This document shows, one piece after another, positions 31,767-63,547 of a stretch of 64,000 nucleotides of DNA. Both the position numbers and the translations under genes were made by a program. The DNA comes from Agelas oroides (Eukaryota; Porifera; Demospongiae; Agelasida; Agelasidae). The DNA is taken from the NCBI GenBank assembly GCA_949130485.1, contig OX422186.1:2149313-2213312 (forward strand), in the 5' to 3' direction. A model generated the notes under the pieces. It ran no database searches, was not told where the DNA came from, and was given only the letters and a program-made list of their open reading frames with translations. Numbering within the stretch: the first letter of the stretch is position 1; every line of letters starts with the position of its first letter.

Positions 31767-32809
31767 CGTTCTACAAGACACATGCAAATTTGGGCCAAAC
31801 TCATAATAACATATTGTAGACTAGCTACGCACTTTTGGCAAGATTCAGCCCAGAACGTTATCTATGTGACAAACATCTGCAACCATGTGAAACTGAAAAC
31901 TCTGCTTCTTGTTTGTATACTGACAGGAAGTTGTAGATTCTTTTCCGTATACCACAGGAAGTTGTAAAATGATGTTTTCTATAAGCTACCTTGTTTACAG
32001 TGTGAACTACATTGTACTTTCAATAATAACATCGCTTGTTCACAGTGTAACTACCTTGTATGTTTACTAATAACAACGTTACAAGGGCACATAATGCATG
32101 TTAGTCTGGGATTTATGGTTTACAATAACCACCCTTGTCCTCGGGCTCCACTCTCAAAGTCAGGTGGTTATTGACAGGTACAATGCATTGTCATATAAAC
32201 ATAAAAATATACAGCTAGATGAAGTTTTTTGGGCATTTGTAATCAAAGGAGGTTGGACATTGCATGCTCCCATACATAAGAAATTAAATTTTCGGAGCTG
32301 TTCAAAGGAAAGCTGGCCGGTATTTCTGGTATGACATACAGAAGCTGATCCTTGCCTGATCTCCAAGCAGAACTCAACAGGATAGCAGAAAACACTAATT
32401 TAGTGTGCTTAATTTGCTCAGGAATGTAATTTAATGTGCACTTAATTACATTCCTAGCCAAATGTCCTCAAAACATTTATCCATGTGGCAAAAACAAACA
32501 AACAAACAAACAATTAACAGAGCTAGCCCATTCCCCCAGAGAAAAAGCAATTCCCCCAGAGTCCTCATATGCAAGATGAGCTAAATCAGCTAGTGTATAC
32601 ATGCACTTGCACACTACCAGAGAGTGTAGCTTATGTACTACTTAGAACCACTCCACTCTGCGTTTGCCAGATACAAATATCAACATGAATAAAACGCATG
32701 TGGAAACAGAAGCACACCTGTAACTGGAAGTGACAAAGTGAATAATTACCAAAGTCTACTCAGTCACAGTACAACATGGCAACTAACAGCTACTACCTGC
32801 ATGCACATG
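31767..32809. other. Spacer, nothing recognised
   Basis: A small hairpin ('aatgtaatttaatgtgcac' mirrored with 'ttaattacattcct') lies near 32420-32455. No gene. Confidence 0.4.
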
Positions 32810-34669
32810 TCACCTTGTATACAGAAAGAGGTACTTGAGTAAAATCTCAGTTGGGTATTGTGAGAGCACTCTCACTACTATCTCAACATTAGTTGGGTAG
32901 TAGTCATTTGCCAGTTGGCGATGAAACCACGATGAAGGACGCAGGCATGTGTTGGGAATGGTGTTGCACAGGTCATTGTTCAGGTCTCCATATGTATGTG
33001 GAGTTGATGAACCTAAAAGATCTTGACTATGTAGCAAAGCACACGCATAGTTTGGAGCAATGACTGATATGGGAGGCCTTGCACCAAAACCGGGGCATGT
33101 GGTGTCCAGTTCAGTAGCAACACTCTCCAGTCTCCCCACACCAAATGAATACACATGCTTCAGGTAGCCAGTCTGGTCATCCAGCATGACAGAAACACCA
33201 TCCATGAAACGTCCTTGGATGTCCAGTTGCAGAATTGGAGAGAGGTAAGGTGAGAAGGCATCTGGGTCTCCAGTAACGTAGGCTGAAACAGCACCCCTCA
33301 CTTCAGAGAAGGGAGCTACAGGAGTAAAGTGTGCTTCTGCTATTGCACCATTGTTGCTGCAGAGTGTAGTTCCATCGACAACCTGTGGAGCTAAAGTTCC
33401 TTTTGGACAAGAAACTGAAGTGGATGCATTAAAAATTGCAATCTTCTCCCACCCTCCTCCCAAGGTAGCCATTTCACAGTACACCTCAACAGCATGGGCG
33501 GTAGCATTCTCAATCCAGTACTGTCCTGACTGTCCCCTGCACCCTGGAGCACTCACAAGAATCTCAGCACATGATCGTCCTGATGTGTACATGTGTTTGT
33601 GCATGTGAATGCAATTTTGAAAGTGCTTGTGGCTATGTGTGTGTCTGCATGTACATGCTTCTACGTATACATGCATTTACACATGTATAACTAATCAGTA
33701 CACAATACAGTGGGGGAGGTGTAGCCTCGACCTCGTACCCGGCCATGCTCCTCCCCAGAGGAGCCTGGGTATGAGGCTAGGGGAGGTGCACAATATTATA
33801 TGTAGCCTCGTTCCCAGGCCGTTTCCGCCTCCAGTTTTTGATCGCTTGCAGTATAAAAACGGAGGGGAAGGCCTGGGAGAAAGAGTCACGTGCGTGACGT
33901 CAGGTAGACGTGAGGGGGGCGGTGCCCGATCATTGTAACTCACAAACTTTGCATTGATCAGCCTCGAGTCTACCATACAACGAGCTGTATTGACGCTGTC
34001 TTTCGAATGTTACAGTCTCAAGTTCTTGGACAAGATATTACAAGAAGGACCTCAAAATTCTTCGTCGGGCACCGCCCCCCCCTCACGTCTACCCTCACGT
34101 CTACCCGACGTCACGCACGTGACTCTTTCTCCCAGGCCTTCCCCTCCATTTTTATACTGCAAGCGATCAAAAACTGGAGGCGGGAACGGCCTGGGAACGA
34201 GGCTATATTATATGATGGTAAGATAATCTTTGAGTGCACTAGCCTCAATTACAGACATACAAGAGCTTTCCAAGTAGTACAACTTGCACTCTCAGCGTGG
34301 AAAATGCTCAAAAAACCCTGCATGTTCTGATAGCTATCATGGATGAGCATCAGAGCCTAAATATCAGTCGTAAGTTCAAACACTATGGATATGCATCTGA
34401 ACATAGATATCTCAATTGATTTTTGTGCCTATAGAAATCGCACCTATGAGTGATTGAGCCTGTATCATGGATGTGATAGCTAGTCCCCACTTCGTGGATA
34501 CATATCCAATAGATTTCTGTCTCTGTTGGCTTTGTGGATACCAGCGACTAGTAGCTAGGATCTTACCTGGCTGATCTGGAGAAGTTCCATAGTTGCAACA
34601 GACCCCTGACGCGAAAGGGACCATTCCACACAAGAACACGAACAGCTCCACCCACATATGCTTGGCCAT
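32810..34669 (-). CDS. Secreted fibrinogen-like protein, two exons (about 290 aa)
   Basis: Exon 1 (34669-34567) encodes a signal peptide ('MAKHMWVELFVFLCGMVPFA') and ends in CCAG followed by GTAAGA. Exon 2 (33579-32810) starts after ACATCAG in matching phase, so the join creates a Gly codon and runs on as 'RSCAEILVSAPGCRG'. The Cys-Ala-Glu-Ile opening, then 'GQYWI' and 'VEVYCEMATLGGGWEKI', is the start of the fibrinogen C-terminal-like fold found in fibrinogen-related and collagen-associated proteins: a Cys pair and a GGGW strand. The calcium-binding and polymerisation-pocket parts of classical fibrinogen domains are not evident, and the rest (Cys-rich, 'LDIQGRFMDGVSVMLDDQTG') is not assigned. 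The intron contains two MULE-like MITEs (33722-33779 and 33803-34205). A 'CAAG|GTGACA' near the stop could be a donor, so the C-terminus is uncertain. Confidence 0.7.
33722..33779. mobile_element. 58-bp miniature element with perfect 9-bp target duplication
   Basis: It begins TAGCCTCG and ends CGAGGCTA-like ('atgaggcta'). 'ggggaggtg' flanks it at 33713-33721 and 33780-33788. The ends match the 403-bp foldback next to it (TAGCCTCGTTCCCAGG). 9-bp duplications are typical of Mutator-like elements. It consists of little more than its two ends. Confidence 0.8.
33803..34205. mobile_element. 403-bp foldback MITE, MULE-like, 9-bp target duplication
   Basis: The arms are about 130 bp each (33803-33935 and 34062-34205), near-perfect reverse complements starting TAGCCTCGTTCCCAGGCC. 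'tattatatg' flanks it at 33794-33802 and 34206-34214. Long inverted arms and 9-bp duplications fit the Mutator superfamily. Confidence 0.9.
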
Positions 34670-35700
34670 GGCATGGCACCGGAATGGTACAGGCAGCTGT
34701 GACTGGTTAGCGCGCCCGTTTTTTCCCGAGCGCCCGCCTCTGCATGCACTGTGCATGTGGCTGGGCTGCATGTGATGATTGAAGAAGAGAACTCGCTGCT
34801 ATATGTACTATTCTACTCAACAAGAACCCGTCCTTCACTAGCTGACAGGACTCCGGCGGAGTTCTAGTCCTAGGTAAAGTTTGCAATTGGGCATCAATAG
34901 TTCAGTAAACCAGCTGTTTTGTTTGACATTTGGTGATCTGTTTGTTTGCCTGCAGGACTGGAGTCTGTTGAGCGACTTCCCACGTGCAAAAAATTATATG
35001 GCACCCTCTCAGGCAGTATACGGCCACACACATCTCTAACCCACAGGTCAGCAACTCTGATAATTTAACCTGTGCATGCGTGCATGGCAGTGTGTGCATG
35101 CAAATGACACTTTGCTCTCATGCAGTAGGTGCATCACAGCTGCCAGCTTGTTCCATGATACCCACTTTACCCTACATAGTTAGCCTCATTCCCAGGCCCT
35201 GATCCATTGTGAATTTGAATTTGAAGGAATCCTGGCAACCACCAAAACTAGTACATAAATGGAGACTCAGAACATGCCATGCTGATAATGGTTACATTAG
35301 GCCAAGGTAATAAATTTCCAGTTTCTCAGACCATTTTGGCCATGCGGACGGGCAGCCATTTTTTTATTATCTGCAATGAATATTATTAAACTCCAAGAGT
35401 GGCAATCGTTCTATCGTTTGGCTGTTCTTCAATAACGGTGCTAATTATTTGCTGTAGGAATGCTATACATGGCGTAACATCTCAAACTCTCACTCACAAT
35501 CCTTGTCTGATGCTTGTAGTTCGAACAATCGGTGATCAAAACCCCTCCCACCAGTGCATAGTGCGTACTTTTCTCTGTTGAGAGGCTTTGGCATCTTATT
35601 TCGTGTTAATCGTATGCTTGTAACTGGAGAAAACTACTGCAAGACGTAGACATGAAAACTAGATGCGGGGAGGTCTGAGAAACCAGAAATGGCCATGGCC
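34670..35700. other. Spacer upstream of the fibrinogen-like gene
   Basis: No gene recognised. A lone TAGCCTCATTCCCAGG end at about 35182 is another relic of the MULE-like family. Confidence 0.4.
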
Positions 35701-35703
35701 TTA

Positions 35704-36025
35704 TGCGCCTATCAATATTACGCCCCACTACCCCCTGTACGGGCTATAGTGGGGCAAGGTGGGGATTTGACTAATTTAAATATCAATTGCCCCAATATAC
35801 GGGACATACCCTATAATCAAATCCCCTTGCAGAAGGTGGGGGATTACTGGGGATTTGACACACGCAGTGTAACTGTGCAGTATACGGAGACCATTGCCGT
35901 ATTCAAGATGTCTTCAGAGGTAATTAAATGCCCGACTATAGGGGCAGCCTCCTTCGGTCAAAGCCCCTATATTGCCCGCCATCTGCCCGTACGGGGGGTA
36001 GTGGGGCATAATATTGATAGGCGCA
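35704..36025. mobile_element. Foldback MITE with TTA target duplication (Harbinger-like)
   Basis: The arms start TGCGCCTATCAATATTA and run about 50 bp into 'gccccactacccccTgtacgg', mirrored at the right end. 'tta' lies on both sides (35701-35703 and 36026-36028). 3-bp TWA duplications are typical of PIF/Harbinger elements. Confidence 0.75.
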
Positions 36026-36075
36026 TTATAGGCAATTATTTTTTCATCCGGGATGTACCTCCCCACACAGTTGTA

Positions 36076-36571
36076 CAGTGGAACCTATGTAATGGACACT
36101 CCTCAACAGTGGACATCCACGATATAATGGACAATTCCAAAAGTTCCAACTGTCCTTCCATTCACTTCTGAATCAATACTTAAGCAACCCCTGAATAGCG
36201 GACACCCCGCTACTCCGTATTTATTATAACGGACAGTTTTCATGGTCCCAACTGTACACAAACAATACTTAACAACCCCGATTTAGTGGACACTCGTCGA
36301 TTTTTTCAGCAAGATTGTCCACCTATCACTGCTGGAGTTAACACTTGACATTAGATTAGCGCTGTTACTCGTAGTACTAGCCTCTGCTTAACCTTCCCCA
36401 CCAGCATACAGCAAGGGAAAGCTCTGAAAACGTAACCAGGTTGTACTGACAGCCCAATTACGCATACCACGCTTACCGGGAATATACCGGACGCCCCTGA
36501 GTTAGGGACACCTTGCTTTAAGGGACAAAATGTCGGTTCCCAATGGTGTCTGCTATAGAGGGGTTCCACTG
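36076..36571. mobile_element. Tc1/mariner (pogo/Tigger-like) MITE, copy 1
   Basis: Ends CAGTGGAACC and GGTTCCACTG with TA on both sides (36074-36075 and 36572-36573). The interior repeats 'ggacac' words, as in copy 2 at 45619-46102. TA duplications and CAGTGGAACC-type ends are typical of pogo-like elements. Confidence 0.82.
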
Positions 36572-36888
36572 TACAGACATGTGGGTCACTTCCATTATCA
36601 CAACCCCATGCATGCATGAACAATCATGCACTGAGCCTGCATGCCTCATAGCTGGGCAGTTATCCATATCGAGACAAATTTGATGTTGGTGGCCTGAGAA
36701 ATTATCATGCAAGGGTCATGTGTGAACACATCAAGTAGAATTAGATCAAACCTTAGTCACGTTTTGGTAAAACATGTTTTTTGTAAAATAAAATAACAAA
36801 ATAAGGATCAAACTAAAAAAGAAAACGTGACTAAGGTTTAATTTTTACTCACATATGGACTAGTATGAAGTATCATCATTGTACACAT

Positions 36889-37142
36889 CAAGAGTGCATA
36901 AGAATGGGCGGCTTGATTAAGAGCATGTAACTCCAATAGAAGCTCATAGCCCAGCCAAAATTATTGAACCGTACTAAAAATAGAACACCAGGTCACATGC
37001 TTAGCAACAATGGCCTATGTCTACACAGCATCACAGTACATACGTTACTATTTTTAGTAGCAGTACATGTAAATTCCGACTTTTCAAATTTTAAGATACA
37101 CAACACGCTCTTACTCAAGCCACCAGTTTTTACACACTCTTG
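36889..37142. mobile_element. 254-bp foldback MITE, copy 2 (ends CAAGAGTGCATAAG)
   Basis: Same family and length as 4579-4834. Flanks 'tacacat' and 'tacacaa' give a 7-bp duplication with one mismatch. Confidence 0.78.
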
Positions 37143-37497
37143 TACACAATGATGTCATAGGTATGTCTTATCACTGTCCAATTTGTCACAAGATAATGTG
37201 ACTGCATGCATAGGCCAAATCAAATATACAATGATGAGTCGATATACTGCACTAAGTGCACTTACTACAAAGCTGAACTGAATGTACCTGCAAACTATAA
37301 CTTGATACAAAAAAAAAATACAACTGAATGCACCTGCAGAAAACTGAACACTGAGTGCAAAAATACATTACCTTGTGAAGTTATAAATATGCAAGTATAT
37401 ATATATACTGAGCAATCTATTTCTACACAGAGTCATATTATGAATTTCGGCTAGAGGACCTCTGAATGTGATAACAGTATTATATGGGTAGATGAGA

Positions 37498-58557
<21,060 letters not shown>

Positions 58558-58700
58558 TCTTTGGAGGACTTCTCGAGGATTGGATCGGACTGTGGCCAGC
58601 GCTCAGATCACTTCGTTGTTAGGCCTACCGTCTCCGTCACCGTCGCCATTATTAGCCTTCTGATAATTACTATGACGTCATGCACTAATAAGGAACTAGG
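58558..58700 (-). promoter_or_regulatory. Leader and presumed promoter region of Argonaute
   Basis: The stretch before the ATG at 58557 is moderately GC-rich and lacks a TATA box. The transcription start cannot be placed. Placement as promoter rests only on position. Confidence 0.3.
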
Positions 58701-58986
58701 GGAAGTACCTCATCTGCATTGGAATGTTAATGACGTGTTTGGTCATGAATATCGTGCCCATGCAGACAGCTGCAGAGAGCTAAGAAGGGTGTGGCGGGTC
58801 ACTGACAGCGCAGCTAGTTCAGTAAGGCCATACCAAATTAATTTTATGTTTCACGGATTGCTTAGGTCAGAAACATGACCCGGTAGGCAGGCAAAAATGA
58901 CCAAACTTCTCATAAATTTAATTAGGTACCACTCAGCCACACAAAACTGCTCGCCATCCTCCATTCTTCCCACGTGGTGAGTACTT

Positions 58987-59668
58987 AGCCTCGTTTCCAG
59001 GCCTTCGCGCGTTCGTCGCTTGCAGTACGAAGAATGCATGTGTACATATTAATTGCATTTTAACATTTTTTTTTCAATTTTCAAGAAAAAGACCCGGCCG
59101 GATCCGTGAAACATCAAATCAATTTGGTATGGCCTAGCTAGTTGCTTTGGTACGGTACTTAGCTGCCAAGAAGTGTTTTCATTTTTTGCTGATGTGAGGC
59201 AAGAGAATTGCAGCCCTTCAGACTATCACGCTTTAGGGCCGTCTGGACTGGACTAGTAGAAGTACTGGACTGGTGGACTCAGTGCCCGCTTTTCGGCATT
59301 GGGAGCCCGGAGCCTGGGTATGAGGCTAGCCTATAGGGCTGCATGATGCATTATATAAACCCCCAAATATGCAACCTTTTATGCACAGAATGATTTGATG
59401 CCAAGCTAATAATTTTTTTCAATGACAATAACCAATGCATAACCTGGGCTTCAAAATTGTCAGGGAGGGAGAAGCAAAGGTTGCATGTCAAAGATTTGAT
59501 GGAGCAGCACCCCTATGTTCTTTTGCACTTTACCTCCTGGGAACAGAGATTAGCAGTGTAGATGAGGCTTGGCTTGTAAAAAGAAAGGAACAAAGGGTAT
59601 TGCTCACTAATATAGACTTGAGCATTACATAGCTTCGGATTTTTCGAGTGAGTGCCTGGAAACGAGGC
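58987..59668. mobile_element. MULE-like element of about 680 bp
   Basis: It begins 'tagcctcgtttccaggcc' and ends 'gcctggaaacgaggctggcta', the same end type as 33803-34205. A second end 'gagcctgggtatgaggcta' inside (about 59308-59326) suggests a nested miniature. No clear duplication at the borders. Confidence 0.55.
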
Positions 59669-60369
59669 TGGCTATAGAGCACTACAGTGTAGCTGTAGTG
59701 TGCTAACATGGTGTAATGAGACCTTTTTCACTGAAGTCAGGTTGTTTAGCACTATAACATATGGGATGAGAAATCCATTACATGCTGGGTACACCTTCAC
59801 TAATACTGAAGGCCTATAGTAAATAGTGTAGCTATATACAGAGAAGGCTGCAGGGTTCCACACAACTCCATAGGCGAAGGAGTCCCATTAGAAAGCGTAA
59901 AAAAAAATCAGTCCACCAGTCCAGTCCACTGATTGTAGACGGCCTCACCCTTGATGCTTCAATACCACAAGTGCTACTTGGTGTTACGCACCAGTATTTG
60001 TACCATGATGAATATTTTGTTTTTGAATCTTGCTAGTAAAATGAATGAAGCATGGCTGTACTTATAGCTACATTTCTAGCAGCATAATCACATCAACGTT
60101 TGAGAACAAAAGATAGCTAGCTAGAATAATAAGCCATTTTATGAGCACAATATTCTTATGCCAAACACTGACCCATGCAGGCCCACTGGCCGTCTCATGC
60201 TTACATGTTCTGTAATTGGCGAGCTATGTTTCCCAGACAAGATGGCAAATGAAAACAATATGTAGGCGGGAGTGATATAAGTTTAAAGAAAAACGGTGAC
60301 GAAGTCCCTGCAGCTTCCATGTTTGGAACACAATCAGGTCAGTATAATATTATATATACATGAAATGGA
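59669..60369. other. Spacer, nothing recognised
   Basis: No coding frame of recognisable content. Confidence 0.4.
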
Positions 60370-62725
60370 TCAGAGGAAACTTTTCTGTTGCACTAACAGA
60401 TCAAACACTTCACCAGATGTAGAGGAATTTAGGCCGTTAAGTTTGCAATTATCTTTTGCACCACATACTTCCTGAAGCATCAGCAGAGCTGTTCTTGAAA
60501 ACAAGGTGGATGTCAATGTTTTGGCCAGGGAGTTGAAAGAAACATTCTTAACTTGTTTTGGTATAAATTTGACAATCGGAGTGCTGTAAATCAAGGGGTT
60601 ACTATTCATCACATAAATGGCTCCTCCTAAATTTGCATGATTGTTCTCCCAACACACAGTTGTGTGAGGCAAGGAGAGAGTTGAACTAATAGCTAGATAT
60701 ACTGCACCTCCACGGCTCTCTCCTGTATTATCTAGTCCTGCATTGTATCCATTGTTTATAAAGCTTATGTTTCCATTGAATGTTACTTTTAAAGCTTGTA
60801 GAGATGGCTCCACCCCGCATTGCAAGGTTGCTGCAAAAGCTGCTAGTAGCAGTGAAACTAAATGACCTGTTCCTTACTCCATAGATCACATCATTGTTTG
60901 CTGAATTACCAGCGAAGTTGTTGGTTCCATTGAAGGTGAATATACTGTGTGATACAAAGATTGCACCACCAAAAGTGTTAGCTGACTTGTTGAAAAAGTA
61001 TTGCTTCCAATGCAGGTAAGTACATTGGATAATATGTGGATTGCACGACAAAATTTTGCGGAATTGTGTGCAAAATTATGAAAGTCCAGGATTTCCTCTC
61101 ATGAACATAACACTTGTAAATGAGTTTACACCTGGTACGTTGCCATCTCACTAGCTGGTTCTTTTTATTCCATGCTTGTGGCACCCCCTCTCCCTCCCTC
61201 CTCCCCCTCTCCTCCCTCTCTCCTCTCACATGAAAAACAAAATTAATTTCATGGTAGGTTAATACATGCAGAGGGTGACCTATGAAAATGTAAACATTTA
61301 ATGTAATTAGGCATGGCATTTTCATGGCAGTTTTTCTGGTGGTCACACTGTTCCAATGTTCTTTCTTGCCATGTAGGTGTTCTTGAGTTCAATGTTTATC
61401 GAACCCAGTCGGCCAGTGTTCCCCTCGGAGGATCCTATACCCTCAGCTATGAGGGAGCAACTTCCACTTCCATGGAATTAGAATTTGCATGGATTGCACT
61501 TAATGCCTGCTGAGTTGTTGATAAAGTTGTTGGTCCCATTGAAGGTAGCTAAGCATAACATTGCCTGATGCATAGATCACTCCACCATGCTTGATTGCTG
61601 AGTTATTGATGAAGTTGTTTAGGTGCATACTACTTTTTGTTCTGTGTAGAATACACCACCATAATGTGCTGAGTTATGACTAAAACTACTGGTACCATTG
61701 AAACTCAATGATATATTGGTAACAGCACCACCATTATTAGAGATGTGTGAGTTGTGTTGGGAGTTATTGAAGAAGTTGTTGATTTCTTTAAGTGTAAAAT
61801 TGTCGTTTGTGTAGACTGCACCACCATTGTAAGCAGAGTTGTGGTTAAAATTACTAGTACCAGTGAAAGTCATTAACGTATTGACTGGAGCATTCAGTCG
61901 AAACGTCGGCAAGTTATTTTCCGAGCTCAAGTTGGTAACAGATAACCTTCTCTTCATTTATGCAGAAGCCAACTGAGAAGCCACTGAAAGTGTAGTGAGC
62001 TTGTTGATGCATATATCGCTCCAGCACAATAATACTTATAATTTGCTGTTTGATGATTTCCGGGTTTCCAATGAATGTTAGGTTGCTGTTGAAGCCAGTA
62101 ACACCACATCCAAATTCACGTAACTCATTATCATCACTGCTGACATGCACATTGAATTCACTCTTCCCTGCCAGAGTAATGATGGTGTTATGTACTGTAA
62201 GTGCAGTGCCCAGGTTGTCATTGAAGAAACCGTTAACTAGTTTACCATTCAGTGTAGACTGTAAAAAATAAGTCTACTACTAGGTCTAGGACTACTAGCT
62301 CGATAACCAACATAACTCCAGGACCTGTTGTAAGAGGTAAGAGCTAAAGAATAAATGTTGAAGTCCACCATATTTGTATGAAGCTGAAGCCAACTTACCC
62401 ATTGCGAGTGACTGTTGCTATGCCGTATAAAAGAGACTCACCACGCATTGTCGGCCTGGCTATACTTTGGCAACTGCAATATTCATATCAAGAATGTGGT
62501 CACCTGGCAAGAACACCATAGTGGTGTTGGAGGTAAAATATAGTTCAGCTTCTTGTGCATACAGCACTTAGAAAGTGTGGCACAGTGGTTTAAATTGTGA
62601 GGGCAAGATGACCATGAGGTGGCAGTGGGTGTGACACAGTACACATTCTCAGCAGAGCAATAGGAGAGGGTGTTAATGAGCAGTGCTGCCACAAGAACAA
62701 TGAATGGTGTGGACTGAGCCATCAT
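60370..62725 (-). pseudogene. Beta-helix-repeat surface protein, frameshifted
   Basis: Starts with an ATG at 62725 or 62722 after a splice-acceptor-like CTTTTTTCAG, giving a signal peptide ('AQSTPFIVLVAALLINTLSY') and a Cys-rich lead ('VYCVTPTATSWSSCPHNLNH'). Then come many repeats of the type 'FNGTxxFxNNSAxxGGAIY' (for example 'TFTGTSNFNHNSAYNGGAVY', 'SLSFNGTSSFSHNSAHYGGV', 'FTFNGTNNFAGNSANN', 'NHANLGGAIYVMNSNP'). Such repeats fold as a right-handed beta-helix, as in bacterial polymorphic outer-membrane proteins. Frame changes occur near 62570 (before 'YAQEAELYFTSNTTMVFLPG'), near 62465, near 61560 and near 60470, and a plus-strand fragment interrupts it at about 61378-61512. The C-terminal membrane part is missing. 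It is a decayed gene, unless some shifts are sequencing errors or unseen splices. Confidence 0.72.
61378..61513 (+). pseudogene. Exon-like fragment of a fibrocystin/IPT-type repeat protein
   Basis: After a splice-acceptor-like 'cttgccatgtag' the plus strand reads 'VLEFNVYRTQSASVPLGGSY' and 'TLSYEGATSTSMELEF' before a stop. 'GGSYTLSYEGATS' is like the repeated blocks between IPT domains of large PKHD1L1-like surface proteins. It lies inside, and opposite to, the beta-helix pseudogene, so it probably arrived by rearrangement. Confidence 0.45.
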
Positions 62726-62758
62726 GTAAAATAGCTGAAAAAAGAGAGGGAATTGCAT

Positions 62759-63547
62759 TTATGGTCCCACTGTTACAAGGTATTTTACAAGCTTTTACTG
62801 TAAAGTATACAGGTACATGGACCTCCTGTACTGTGCTTGTGTGATCTAATGAACTGCTTGTGTGGCAAACCTAAATATCTTCTGTCACTTGCAATATGAG
62901 GCTGTGCCAAAATTATTAATATAGGCAAGTAGTAAGATATAGCAAATCACATTTACTTTTGGTGGCCCACACTGTCACTTGACACACACTTGCACTCAAA
63001 AACTGAAAGTGATGAATGGTAGCTATAGGTCTTTTACAGGAGAGGAAACCAATCTGCTGTCAGGGTTCAGATCATCAGTGCATACAGCAAATGACTGTTC
63101 TGGCAAAACAGTCAACTTAAAAAGTGATTTTTTATCAACTTGTGATTCTTGTGTACTGAAAAAACAGTCAACTTAAAATGAGTGATTTTTTTTATCAACT
63201 TGACATTCTTGTGTACTGAAAAAACAGTCAACTTAAAATGAGTGATTTTTTATCAACTTATGATTCTTGTGTACTCAAAACTTGCTCACATATTGTCCTT
63301 ACGTTTGGGAAGGTATGCTTGAAAGCAGGACCTGTGTTTCATAACAATGCAATTTAGATAGCAAAACAGAAAATATACAGAGCGAGTGAGTGTTTTTGAA
63401 TCAACAAAAAAATTAGTAGCTAGCTAATGAAACACACAAAAATTGGGTGTGTCAGTTAGCTATGTTACTAATTCGGAACTATTAGATTATTTACTACATC
63501 TATCTACTGTTAATATTTTGAGGAATACAAAAAAGGGAACACATAGC
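62759..63547. other. Intergenic space between two beta-helix family genes
   Basis: Holds the tandem repeat at 63090-63280. No gene recognised. Confidence 0.5.
63090..63280 (+). repeat. About 65-bp tandem repeat, three units
   Basis: 'acagtcaacttaaaatgagt' then 'gattttttatcaacttgtga' and 'ttcttgtgtactgaaaaa' repeats three times with small changes. Confidence 0.88.
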
